Origin: Coenobita brevimanus
Lineage: Eukaryota > Arthropoda > Malacostraca > Decapoda > Coenobitidae
Assembly: GCA_032717465.1 (NCBI GenBank)
Contig: CM064713.1
Location: forward strand, 10,809,547-10,873,546
Length of the DNA: 64,000 nucleotides
Reading direction: 5' to 3'
Positions 12,271 through 25,880 of this stretch are shown in pieces (the first letter of the stretch is position 1; the number at the start of each line of letters is the position of its first letter). The notes below the pieces were generated by a model. That model was not told the DNA's origin. It saw only the letters and a list, made by a program, of their open reading frames with translations, and searched no databases. A program made the position numbers and the translations under genes.

Positions 12271-15200
12271 TGGGGGTAGGGGAGTTTTTCAAGAATACTC
12301 CCCCAGTATCCCTGCTTGTCGTAAAAGGCGACTAAAAGGGTTGGCGGAGGGTTAGTGCCTCTCCCCGGAAGACAACTAACTAAAAAAACAAACAGGAAGC
12401 CTCGGACAAGGACTGACCAAACGATGACGACCCAGGACCGGACAAGGGACTTGGTAATGGGTACATGGAATGTAAGAGGAGCGAATGATGAGGTGAAAGA
12501 GAGAGAGATTGTCCAGGTGCTTGAGGGTGCGAAAGTGGATGTATGTGGAATAACTGAAACAAAATGGTGAGGAGAAAGTGTGAGAGAATGGGAGAATGGA
12601 TGAGGTATATGTACAGGAGTAGGTGAGAATGAGAGGGCAAAGGAAGGAGTATGTATAGTTGTGAGTAAAAGATGGAAGAAGAGCATAAGACAGTATGGAT
12701 CAGTTGGGTCAAGGATTGTGTGGGTAAAGTTGAAAGTTGGAAAACAAATGTGGGTGACTGTGTGTGTGTATGCGCCAACGCAAGATCGTGCTAGAAGAGT
12801 GGGAGAAGAGTTCTGGACAGATGTAGAAGTGTGCATGGAAAAGTCTGGAAGGAATGAGAGAGTGTTTTTGATCGGTGATATGAATGGTAAAGTTGGGAAT
12901 GTGAAGGTGGATGGAATAATTGGTGAATGGGGTGTGCCTGCTGAGATAGATGAGTATGGGAGTGCGTTAGTGGACATTTGTGTTGGGAGGGGGTTGGTGA
13001 TAGCCATTACCCTCTTCAGGCATAAAAATGATCCACAGGTATACATGGCGAGTTATGAGAACGGTGGGTGGTGAACTGAATGAAAGGAAGGCAATGATTG
13101 ATTATGTGTGTGTGGATGAAAGGATGCGAAGATGTGTAATGGATGCAAGAGCTTATACAGGTTGGGGGAGTGGACTTTCTGACCACTACTTGGTGGTGGC
13201 CAGAATTAGGATTCCAGTAACATGGAGGAATAGAAGAAGGGAAAGACGAGAGGAAGGAGTAGTTGCAAGGAGAGTGGAAAGGTTACAAGAGGATGAGAAA
13301 AAGGCAGATTATAAGAGAGAAGTGGAGGAACGACTGGGCAAATATGAATTGGAGCAGATGGGAGACGTGGAAGGTGTGTGTAGGATATTTACAGAAGAAA
13401 TATGTGCAGCATGTGATGTGGTGTGTGGAAACACGAGAAGACAGAGGGGGGTGCAAGGAACAGCGTGGTGGATTGAAGAGGTGAGACAGGCTGTGGCACA
13501 TAAGAAGAAAGCATACAATGAATGGATGAGAAATAGGGGCGTGGAAGAAGTTGAGAGGAGGAAGAGAGAGTTATATGTAGAAAGAAAAAGAGAGGTGAAA
13601 AGATTAGTAAGAGAGAGTAAGAAGAGAAAGGATGAGGAATTTGGAAGGAATTTGAGTGTAAAGTGGAGGGACTGTAAGAAAATGTTCTGGAAAGAGGTGA
13701 AAAGAGTAAGACAGGGTGGAAGTGAAGTTAGCAGGGGAGTGAAAGATAAAAATGGTAGATTACAAGTGGAGAAGGGAGAAAAATTGAGCAGATGGAGAGA
13801 ACACTCTAAGGAATTGTTGAACGTAGAGGATGGAAGTAATGCGAGTATAAGTGGCTGGAGAATGGCTGGGAGGAGCGAGGTGAGAAGACAGGAAGAAATC
13901 ATTAGGATGGAAGTTGTGGAAGCAATGAAGAAAGTTAAATCGGGGAAAGCCCCAGGAATTGATGGAGTGTGTGGTGAAATGCTGAAGCATGGGGGAGAGA
14001 GAGTAGTAGAATGGATGTGGAAGATGTGCAGATTGGCCTGGGAGGAACGTAGAGTCCCGGAGGATTGGAAGTCAGGTATAATTATTCCCTTGTACAATGG
14101 AAAAGGGGAAAAAGAAGTGTGTGGTAATCATAGGGGCATTTGTCTTCTTAGTATAATAGGAAAAGTATATGGTAGGATACTTATTGACAGAGTTAGAGAA
14201 AGAACAGAGAAATTAGTTGGAGAAGAACAGGGAGGCTTTAGGAAGAGAAGAGGTTGTGCAGATCAGATATTCATTCTTAGATCTTTAGTGGAAAAGTTTC
14301 TAGAGAAGGGAAAGAAGTTGTATGCGGCTTTCATGGATCTGGAGAAAGCATATGACAGGGTGGATAGACAAGGATTGTGGAAAGTGTTAAGGATATATGA
14401 AGTAGATGGGAAGTTGTTGAATGCTGTGAAGAGTATGTACGATGGTGCGAAGGCTGCAGTGAGTGTGGATGGTGAACTAAGTGAATTTTTCTCTTTGAAA
14501 GTTGGGTTGAAACAGGGATGTGTCATGTCTCCATGGTTGTTCAATCTGTACATGGATGGGGTAATAAAAGAGGTACAAGGTAGGGTAGTGGATGTTGGAG
14601 TGGCCCTGGTGAGAGAGGATAGTGTTTGGAAACTCCCTGTACTGTTGTTTGCAGATGATACTGTGTTGTTGAGTGAAGATGAAGGGGAGCTGCAAGGCTT
14701 GGTGGATGAGTTTGGGAGAGTGTGTAAGAAACAGAATCTAAAGGTGAATGTAGGGAAGTGTAAAGTGATGGTCTTTGAGAGAGGTGAAGTCAGTGAATGT
14801 ACAGCGAGGTTGGATGGTGAGGAATTGGAAAATGTGAGTACGTTTAAGTACTTGGGTAGTGTGATGAGTAAGGATGGAGGTTTGGAGGGTGAAGTGCTTG
14901 AAAGGGTACAGTAGGGAAGAAAGGTTGCTGGTTCTTTGAAAGCAGTGATAAGAAACAGGGAAGTGAACATGGAAGTGAAAAAGTTACTACATGACAGTAT
15001 TGTGATACCAACTCTAACGTATGGAAGTGAAGCTTGGACGTTTTTGGAAGGACACAAGTCAAGAGTGAGAGCAATGGAAATGAGTTTTTTTAAGAGGAGC
15101 CTGTGGAGTCACATGGAGAGACAGGCTGACGAATGAGGATATAAAGGAGCGTTGTGGTGTGGATGTGGATGTGATAGGAAGCGTTATGAGGAACACACTG

Positions 15201-15453
15201 AGGTGGTTTGGCCATGTGGAGAGGATGGAGGGTGAAATACTGAAGAAGAGAGTGTATGTGAGTGAGGTGGAGGGGGGAAGAGGGAGGGGGAGGTCGAGGA
15301 TGAGATGGAGGGATGGGGTGGAGAGGTATATGTGAGAGGGGGGTGTGAGTTGGGAGCAGGGCAGTGAAATGGAAGGGGACAGGGCGACTTGGAGGCGATT
15401 TGTTTGTGGCCACCCCAAACGGGATTGAGGCGTCTGGCAATAGAGATAGATAG
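12271..15453 (+). mobile_element. LINE family A, copy A (RTE-like, full length)
   Basis: The element runs from TGGGGGTAGGGGAGT to a (GATA)-type tail, GGCGTCTGGCAATAGAGATA, with no poly-A. About 3.2 kb, one ORF with an APE endonuclease plus RT, a short 5' leader and a short tandem-repeat tail fit the RTE clade. The 5' terminus can fold into a hairpin (GGGGAGT paired with ACTCCCC around a 12-nt loop). Two further copies with the same ends lie at 39981-43142 and 47380-50460 on the minus strand, so this is a multicopy family. Confidence 0.85.
12355..15430 (+). pseudogene. LINE A endonuclease-reverse transcriptase, dead
   Basis: The N-terminal apurinic endonuclease shows GTWNVRG (about 12460), ITETKW (12550), LIGDMNGKVGN (12870) and GLSDHYLV (13170). 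These carry the Asn, Glu, Asp-x-Asn and Asp-His residues of the APE fold. The RT follows with EEQGGFRKRRGCADQIF (14222), motif A AAFMDLEKAYDRVD (14325), motif B GLKQGCVMSPWLFNLYMDG (14505) and motif C LLFADDTVLL (14644). The tail resembles the WFGHV..RM segment of RTE proteins (15200). Defects are in-frame TGA at 12568 and 12601, a one-base insertion near 13024, TAG at 14912, and another one-base insertion near 15083. The catalytic residues remain. The two TGA codons are shared with copy C. Confidence 0.85.
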
Positions 15454-15539
15454 TTTCAGGGTAAAATCTTTTTCTGCTTAAGAAATCTTGATGAACTCAA
15501 TTATGAAGCAATGGCCCTCAGTTCCGTGCAGCCCTTAAG

Positions 15540-16575
15540 TAGGCAGGGGGTGCTAGGAATCCCACGGTGTAGGAATAAGTTTATACATCCAAAAAGAACT
15601 TTAAGAATAGGAAATTGGAGTGTTCGAACTTTCAATCAGGCTGGTAAAACTTATTTCAGTTATCAAGGAATACAATATAGATATTTGTGCTCTTACAGAA
15701 ACGAGGTTGCTTGTTGATAAAATGAATTTGGTAGATGGTATTACTCTGTTGGTTTTTGGTAGGAGTGATGGAAATCACTACCAAGGACTAGGCTTACTGA
15801 TTAGTAGAGATGCTTTCAAGGCACTATGTGAGTTTGAGCCAATTAATGAGTGCTTGCTTTATGCTCGTTTAAAATTTGACCATGGTAATATCAGTATGGT
15901 GATAGGGTGCGCTCCGACAAATGAGGCTGCTGATGAAATGAAGGATGACTTTTATGAGAAGCTGCAGGATGTAGTGAACAGAGTGGCAAGACATGATGTG
16001 TTAGTTTGCACTGGTGATTTTAATGCTATTGTTGGTAGTACTGTTGTAGTAGGGATGGCTTTGAAGATTGTATGGGTAAGGAAGGTGTTGGTATAAGAAG
16101 CGAAAATGGGGTGCGATTTGGAAGCTTTTGTTTGGCAATGGCCTTACGATTGGTGGAACTATCTTTGAGCAAAGAAAAATACATAAAACCATTTGGATTT
16201 CACCGTGTGGTAAATATTGTAACCAGATTGATCCAATTGCAATTAGCAGAAAGCATACGAGTTATTTGCAAGATGTTTGCCTAACGAGGGGGACAGATAT
16301 AGGTAGTGATCATCAACTTGTTGTGTCAAAGATTAAAATATAACTTAAGAGAAACGTTAATGGTAATTGTACAGGAGATAATAAATATGAATTTGATGTG
16401 CTGAGAAATGATGAGACCACGAAGGAAAAGTTTTGGTGGGAATGTAGGAACAGGTTTCTAGTCCTGCAGACTTTGATGGAATCTGAAGACAATGATATTA
16501 ATCAAATGTGGAGAGAGGTAAAGAGGTTTTTCATGAGAGTGCTAAGGTTATTATTAAGAAAAAGGGAAAAGCGAG
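15540..16575 (+). pseudogene. LINE X, 5' part (endonuclease)
   Basis: The APE-type endonuclease is visible as RIGNWSVRTFNQAG (15606; usual form GTWNVRT), then in a shifted frame YNIDICALTETRL (15670), VCTGDFNAIVG (16008) and GSDHQLVVSKI (16300). The frame is cut at 16575 by an LTR retrotransposon and resumes at 22948. The clade is not certain. The single ORF with APE plus an RTE- or Nimb-like RT points to a non-LTR element related to RTE. The 5' boundary is uncertain because family-A copy A ends just upstream at 15453. Several frameshifts are present. Confidence 0.75.
16571..16575. other. Target site duplication, left (GCGAG)
   Basis: GCGAG directly precedes the LTR element and is repeated directly after it at 22943-22947. 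A 5-bp duplication is normal for Ty3/gypsy integrases. Confidence 0.9.
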
Positions 16576-17616
16576 TGTCACGGGGTTTTTATATTAACAC
16601 AGTAATTTTAAAATAAATGGTTAAATGTTATTTAAATTGATATTAATATTCAATAATACTGAAGAGCAGGGACAATGATTGTCTTGCTACATCAAGCAAC
16701 GATTACTTTACGCTGACTTGCTACGATTCTCTAAGATCGAGAATTTATAAAATTTCTCAACAGTACACAGCGGAGACTAATTACTCACAATTGCTGAATT
16801 ACTGTACTGTTAGCCTCTGGAGAAAATTACTTCACCCCTGACAATAAATAACTAATACTAATAATAATAACATCAGGTTCTTGCTGATGCATTAACTCCT
16901 GGCACAACGGATTTTAAGTTAATACGACAAGATTGGTCTAAGTACCAGTTATGAAAGCAAACGTTTATGCCAGCTAGGAGCTATATGGAAAATAAGCTTA
17001 ATTTGGATTAAATAAAACAAGATTTTACTTTACATTGAGCTCAAGAAAAAAGAACTGTTAAATTTATTGATTACAAAAAATAAATGTAACGTTACATTTC
17101 AAATCAAATCAATGAGACGCACTCACCCACTCACGCAATAGCTAAATACTTACGCCTAGGAAAAAAAGACACCTTAATTAAACTCTTATAACTAGGATTA
17201 TACAAAAAGAAATACCGGTCGATGAATGCTATGTATCACCTGGGGGGTGGGGGGACTGGATTAACTGTGAAGTGGAGTTTGGGTACTAGCTGACCTCTCA
17301 CACTGCTGGCACAGGACCTTCCTCCGTCACAACAAACACTAGACTGAATAAGTCATGGGAACAAAAGGGAGCAGTGGCCGCATTTCCTAACGGTCAGAGG
17401 CAAGCAGAGACGAACAATAAAGAACAATAGTATCGCTCAGTACAGCACTTAGTGAAGTGCATCAAATCGGTCACTTTTGAAAACAGTGACGAATGTTTTG
17501 GAAAGTATACCCCGAAATGGAGGGAGAAACGGTTAGCTGAGCGATACACAGTGAGTTTTCCACTAATAATTCGTGGCTTCTCACAAAAGGGAAATGTCGC
17601 GAATTGATTCGTGACA
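16576..17616 (-). repeat. 3' LTR of LTR-1
   Basis: Bounded by TGTCACG and CGTGACA, a 7-bp inverted repeat. It is nearly identical to 21907-22942 and is the 3' LTR because the coding interior reads on the minus strand. A 4-base difference (GCAAGCAGAG here, GCAGAG there) and scattered substitutions separate the pair. Confidence 0.92.
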
Positions 17617-17987
17617 TTACGCCCTTACAAAGTTAAATTTTTTCCTTATGGGAAAAAATTTGTGGATATATATATATATATATATGTACACATCCTAAGT
17701 CATTCACACAAGATTCACACTGTGGTGTGTGTGCTATCCTGCTACAGGAGAAAGTCGCAGTCGCCAGTGAGCGAAAAAAAAACTCGTATTTACGTTAATA
17801 GAAGCAAGCTTGAGGGAAAAACTCCGTGAAGACGGTGAAAATCCTGTACTCAGGTCAAACTGAGCGAAAAGTCGCTACATTTACACTGACAACTAATTGT
17901 TGTGTAGTGTGATGTATGCAATACACGGTGTAGGTGTGACAGTTGTAGTGTAACTGTACCTATGTGTAAAATGACACAGTTAATAAT

Positions 17988-18212
17988 ATGGCGACGACGA
18001 AGGCAGAGGAGAAGAGGCAGCAGCGTGTGGCAGACGATCAGCTGGCCCGCACAGCAAAACTGCTACACCCATTGCTGAACCTGCAAAACCAATTGAGGTG
18101 GAGCATCAAAAGTGTCAATGAGACAAAATTCTTATTAAGTTACAATTACTCTCTCTGCCTAGCAATCAGTACATGCTACGAAAAGTACGCTCTGGCTGGA
18201 AAATACGATTGA
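17988..18212 (+). other. Small ORF antisense inside LTR-1, function unknown
   Basis: A 74-codon frame starting ATGGCGACGACGAAGGCAGA lies on the plus strand of the interior, opposite to gag. The start of the peptide is charged (AEEKRQQRVADDQL). It matches no domain I know. It could be chance, captured host sequence, or an antisense gene of the element. Confidence 0.25.
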
Positions 18213-18275
18213 CAGCCAAGCTTCGTACATTCGAGGTCGCCATTAATTATAGCACACGATTAGTTTCGACAAGAT

Positions 18276-19190
18276 GAGAATCCTTGTGCAAACTCGGGTC
18301 TTCCATAGCCTCGAACTGCACACGGGTCCTCAACCTGTGCCTTAACCTACAGTTCTTATATTAATATCGGAGAGCTGAGAATCCTTGTGCAAACTTGGGT
18401 CTTCCATAGCCTCAAGTCGCCTCTGCGGAGTTCTCACTTCCCCCTTAACCTACAGTACTTATATTAGTACTGGGAAGCTGAGAATCCTTGTGCAAACTTG
18501 GGTCTTCCATAGCCTCGAGTCGCCTCTACGGAGTTCTCTCTCGAACTTCCTCCTTAACCTACGGTACATATACTAGTACCGGGAAGCTGAGAATCCTTGT
18601 GCAAACTTGGGTCTTCCATAGCCTCAAGTCGCCTCTGCGGAGTTCTCTCTCGAACTTCCCCCTTAACCTACAGTACTTATATTAGTATCGGGAAGCTGAG
18701 AATCCTTGTGCAAACTTGGGTCTTCCATAGCCTCAAGTCGCCTCTGCGGAATTCTCACTTCCCCCTTAACCTACAGTACTTATATTAGTATCGGGAAGCT
18801 GAGAATCCTTGTGCAAACTTGGGTCTTCCATAGCCTCAAGTCGCCTCTGCGGAATTCTCACTTCCCCCTTAACATACAGTACTTATATTAGTATCGGGAA
18901 GCTGAGAATCCTTGTGCAAACTTGGGTCTTCCATAGCCTCAAGTCGCCTCTGCGGAATTCTCACTTCCCCCTTAACCTACAGTACTTATATTAGTATCGG
19001 GAAGCTGAGAATCCTTGTGCAAACTTGGGTCTTCCATAGCCTCAAGTCGCCTCTGCGGAGTTCTCTCTCGAACTTCCCCCTTAACCTACAGTACTTATAT
19101 TAGTATCGGGAAGCTGAGAATCCTTGTGCAAATTTGGGTCTTCCATAGCCTCAAGTCGCCTCTCAACTTCCCTCTTAACTTACGGTACAT
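18276..19190. repeat. 103/109-bp minisatellite inside LTR-1
   Basis: Nine units start with GAGAATCCTTGTGCAAA near 18276, 18377, 18480, 18589, 18698, 18801, 18904, 19007 and 19116. Two unit lengths occur, differing by a 6-bp block around TCTCTCGAAC. The first and last units are the most diverged and the middle units almost identical, as expected for expansion by unequal exchange. Short frames starting TTG recur in each unit, but the period is not a multiple of three, so they are not one protein. Confidence 0.95.
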
Positions 19191-20259
19191 AATATGTATG
19201 TACAGGCCCTGGACATAATGTGTCCTGTGGGGCCAATGGGCGAGACGTCAGGTCTGCACCCACTTCACCACTACCCTGTCTCTCAACTGACTCAGAGATT
19301 ACAGGTGTAGTTACAAATGGCACAGGAAGGGCATGTCCCTGATTAGTGGTGATACTTTGGCACACACTGCAGGAACGGACAAAACTATCTATGTCTCGTC
19401 CCATCCCTGGCCAGAAAAAGTCAGCTCGGATACGGCCCTGGGTCTTCCTTTTGCCCATGTGACCTCCTGAGACTGAACAATGACCCCATTGTAACACTGC
19501 TAGGCGGTACTTGGCGGGAACGACAAATTGCAGTCGAACCTCGCCCTCGGGTGTTCATGACTCACGGTAGAGCCGTCCTTGTTTGCGAAGGAACTTGGCT
19601 CGACCTCCCCGTGAATACTTAATCACTCGACCCTTTTGTTTGTTCCGCACGGCAGCAAGTGTCGGGTCAGAATGTTGTTCTTGTACAACAAGTTGACTAC
19701 ACATCAGATCTTGCGGCGATTCAATGATCACTGGGGTGACACAGTCTGGAGCCTCAGTCATGGCTCGTGTTACCGCAGCAGCCGAAGTCTGAGTAGCATC
19801 ATCAGAGCAACTATCCTTGACTCCATTAATATTGCCTACTATAAAGTCAAATAAAGGCTCTGGCATGACAACTGCAAGTGTCGTACCAGTATAAAATGGA
19901 GATGCCACCTGGATACATGCCTCAGGGAACAATCTCACTGATCCATCAATAAGCTTTGCATGGATCTGTCGACCTGTATGCTGCTCAGGCCGAACTAGAC
20001 TCTGCTTGACAGAGCAACCTGAGGAACCATTATCTCTCAGGACCTTCACAGGAATGCCTCCCACAAACCCTGGCTGAACAAGGAAGGTACTGTCACTTGT
20101 GGGAGGGCCTGTGGAGGAAGCAGCTAGCCACTCATGAGGCTGCTGAATTGATGTGGCAAACATTGTGCCTTGAGAATTATAAGGAGATGGAACATTGGCC
20201 TTCTGTGGAGGGGGGTTCACTGTCGCTGTGGGACTAGTGAACTGTGGGGAAGTACCCAC
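19180..20259 (-). pseudogene. LTR-1 protease and integrase zinc-binding fragment
   Basis: Sense is minus. From 20259 to about 19830 a retropepsin-like stretch carries VLRDNGSSGCSV (usual form D-T/S-G, here D-N-G), then LIDGSVRLFPEA and PLFDFIVGN. A linker with DPTLAAVRNKQKG leads into the integrase N-terminal domain (19497-19330), with HMGKRKTQGRIRADFFWPGM and SCSVCQS. These supply the downstream His and the two Cys of the HHCC zinc site. The reading stops at 19555 and restarts at 19497 in another frame. The DDE core of integrase is missing. The protease keeps its catalytic Asp but Asn replaces the Thr/Ser next to it. Confidence 0.8.
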
Positions 20260-20436
20260 ACTGGTAGGGACGCGACCACCGTGCTGCTGCTGAGGAATGA
20301 AGGCTGCGTTCGCTTCCTGCCTCTTTTGAGCTGGTGGTGGAAAAGTTTGTCCCGACGGTCGGTTGCGTGGCTGATACTGCTGCTGGTTAGGGTACTTGTT
20401 GTACCTCTTCCACTCAAGTTTCTGAGTGTTTTACCC

Positions 20437-21501
20437 CTAGTCCTTCCACTGCGGTGTTGGACCTTGGCCATTACTCTGAGAACGGCCTTGGTGCTGGGAT
20501 TCAGTCTGAGACGGCTTCCCAGACTTGGCAGTATCTTTTCTGCTCCAGGTGTTTTGCTTACGAGTTTGATACCCGTATGCAGTAAAGAATGCGTCAGCCT
20601 TCTCTGCCATTTGGCTGGCATCTTTCACCTGGCAGATCTTAAGCTGTGCTATGAGCTCAGCAGGCCACGACCTCTCTAGCTGTGTACGCAGCATAAGGTC
20701 AATTATCCCCTCACGCTTGGAAGGAGTTTCATCTTTCTCCATCCACTCATTTAAGTAAGCTGTGAGACGATCAAGGAACTGAACAGCTGTCTCCTTGTCT
20801 TGGAGACGAGCTCGCATGAACTGAACTTTGGCGTCGTCTACTGTGAGACCATACGCCTTAATGAGTGCAGCTTTCATCATCTCATATGTGAGATTGTCTC
20901 CACGAATTCTGTGGAGAATATCGAGGGCAGGGCCCTCAAATAGGCTAAGAAACTGAAGCCGCTTAGCTGCCTCATCCAGTTGATACATGTCTGCCATGTC
21001 CTCAAAACGAGCTATGTACGGCTCGATTCGCTCGCTTTCCTTGTATGAAGGAAGCTTGATGCGTGGGGTCGCCAGGACATGTGCAGGGAGAACGCTCGTG
21101 GAGCTTGGACCAACTGCACCAGACGTGTCTGAAGCCAAGGAATCTCGCTGGAGCTTCAGCACTTCAAGTTCATGTTTTTCTCGTGCCTCACGTTCGGCAC
21201 GCTCGTATTCACGCTGTTCTCGCTCGCGTTCATGCCGTTCACGCTCGTATTCGCGCTGTTCTAGCTCTTTTTCTAACTCGTGTTCGCGCTGTTCTCGCTC
21301 TTTTTCTAACTCGTGTTTGCGCTGTTCTCGCTCGTACTCACGCTGTTCCCGCTCGTATTCGCGCTGAATCTTACACTCTTCACGGGCATCATTCTCGCGC
21401 TACTGCTCCTGATTATGCTGTGAGAGTATATACTCTTTAATTTCGGTTGGGTCCGAAAGACCCATTTCTTTGGCTTCCTGTAAAAATACAGTAGTAGCCA
21501 T
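20437..21501 (-). pseudogene. LTR-1 gag
   Basis: The ATG at 21501 gives MATTVFLQEAKEMGLSDPTE. One in-frame TAG lies at 21402-21400, after which the frame runs to 20437. Residues about 45-110 are a charged heptad-like repeat of REYEREQ type, certainly a coiled coil. A capsid-like region then begins with RIEPYIARFEDMADMYQLDE, followed by LFEGPALDILHRI and ALIKAYGLTVDDAKVQF. The helical F..L..L..W pattern resembles the retroviral capsid C-terminal / SCAN fold, which is known to come from Gmr1-like gag. A CCHC knuckle is not seen before the stop. Confidence 0.8.
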
Positions 21502-21886
21502 GGCGCTAATTTATTAAGCAAACCGAAATTGAGTACTGACTGCTTAGCGACGAATACTAATAAACACAAGTAAAGAATACAGACACAAGCTAGTGGTGAC
21601 CAGTCTTATCTAGTTAACTGGCAAAGATAAATCAAAAATGTAAATGACTAAGAACTCTCAATAATTAACACAATGGGTATGGCGGCTACCCAGGAGCGAA
21701 TAAAATCGTGTGGCGTTACCAAGAATAAACTAGAGTTAAGTACTCTATTGATTAATAAAGCAAAAATTCACTTGCTAAATCAACGGTAACCACCAGTAAA
21801 CTTGTGCCTATAAACTTTAATAATAAATACCTAAATATGAATGAGTGAGCACTATCTCGTGAATAGCTTTAGAGCTAGGAGTTAAT

Positions 21887-21904
21887 ATCCTGGCGAGGTC
21901 GCCA
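21887..21904 (-). other. Primer-binding site of LTR-1
   Basis: On the minus strand, two bases after the 5' LTR, the sequence reads TGGCGACCTCGCCAGGAT. A TGG start directly after the LTR is the usual place for tRNA priming. The Gmr1-like element at 32354 has TGGCGACCTCTTATCAGGAT at the same place. The tRNA itself is not identified. Confidence 0.7.
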
Positions 21905-21906
21905 AT

Positions 21907-22942
21907 TGTAATGGGGTTTTTATATTAACACAGTAATTTTAAAATAAATGGTTAAATGTTATTTAAATTGATATTAATATTCAATAATACTGAAGAGCAG
22001 GGACAATGATTGTCTTGCTACATCAAGCAACGATTACTTTACGCTGACTTGCTACGATTCTCTAAGATCGAGAATTTATAAACTTTCTCAACAGTACACA
22101 GCAGAGACTAATTACTCACAATTGCTGAATTACTGTACTGTTAGCCTCTGGAGAAAGTTACTTCACCCCTGACAATAAATAACTAATACTAATAATAATA
22201 ACATCAGGTTCTTGCTGATGCATTAACTCCTGGCACAACGGATTTTAAGTTAATACAACAAGACTGGTCTAAGTACCAGTTATGAAAGCAAACGTTTATG
22301 CCAGCTAGGAGCTATATGGAAAATAAGCTTAATTTGGATTAAATGAAACAAGATTTTACTTTACATTGAGCTCAAGAAAAAAGAACTGTTAAATTTATTG
22401 ATTACAAAAAATAAATTTAACGTTACATTCAAATCAAATCAATGAGACGCAATCACCCACTCACACAATAGCTAAATACTTACGCCTAGGAAAAAAAGAC
22501 ATCTTAATTAAACTCTTATAACTAGGATTATACAAAAAGAAATACCGGTCGATGAATGCTATGTATCACCCGGGGGGTGGGGGGACTGGATTAACTGTGA
22601 AGTGGAGTTTGGGTACTAGCTGACCTCTCACACTGCTGGCACAGGACCTTCCTCCGTCACAACAAACACTAGACTGAATAAGTCGTGGGAACAAAAGGGA
22701 GCAGTGGCCGCATTTTCTAACGGTCAGAGGCAGAGACGAACAATAAAGAACAATAGTATCGCTCAGTACAGCACTTAGTGACGTGCATCAAATCGGTCAC
22801 TTTTGAAAACAGTGACGAATGTTTTGGAAAGTATACCCCGAAATGGAGGGAGAAACGGTTAGCTGAGCGATACACAGTGAGTTTTCCACTAATAATTCGT
22901 GGCTTCTCACAAAAGGGAAATGTCGCGAATTGATTCGTGACA
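21907..22942 (-). repeat. 5' LTR of LTR-1
   Basis: Starts, in the sense direction, at 22942 with TGTCACGAATCAATTCGCGA and ends at 21907 with CCCCATTACA. The matching end of the other LTR reads CCCCGTGACA. It would hold the promoter of the element, but no core promoter can be assigned with confidence. Confidence 0.92.
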
Positions 22943-22947
22943 GCGAG
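22943..22947. other. Target site duplication, right (GCGAG)
   Basis: Second copy of the 5-bp duplication. Removing 16576-22947 restores continuous LINE X sequence. Confidence 0.9.

Positions 22948-25880
<2,933 letters not shown>

Larger units (their letters stand above)
16576..22942 (-). mobile_element. Non-autonomous Gmr1-like LTR retrotransposon (LTR-1), 6.4 kb
   Basis: Two LTRs of about 1.04 kb, both with TGT..ACA ends, bound an interior coding on the minus strand. The order in the sense direction is gag, aspartic protease, integrase zinc-binding domain, then a 103/109-bp minisatellite and the 3' LTR. No reverse transcriptase, RNase H or integrase catalytic core is present, and the space left cannot hold them. 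Protease followed directly by integrase is the Gmr1-type order, not the usual Ty3/gypsy order. It is inserted in LINE X with a GCGAG duplication. By eye the LTRs differ by about 16 substitutions and 2 short indels, so the insertion is fairly recent. Confidence 0.85.

Noticed and set aside
18276..19190. CRISPR-like array
   Set aside because: Units are adjacent, 103-109 bp, with no unique spacers, and the genome is eukaryotic. It is a minisatellite.
18385..19218. Family of small proteins, one per minisatellite unit
   Set aside because: Starts are TTG, the period is not a multiple of three, and the frames overlap only because the units are repeated.
20170..20679. Plus-strand frame of 169 codons opposite LTR-1 gag
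   Set aside because: Gag on the other strand has recognisable capsid features; this frame has none.
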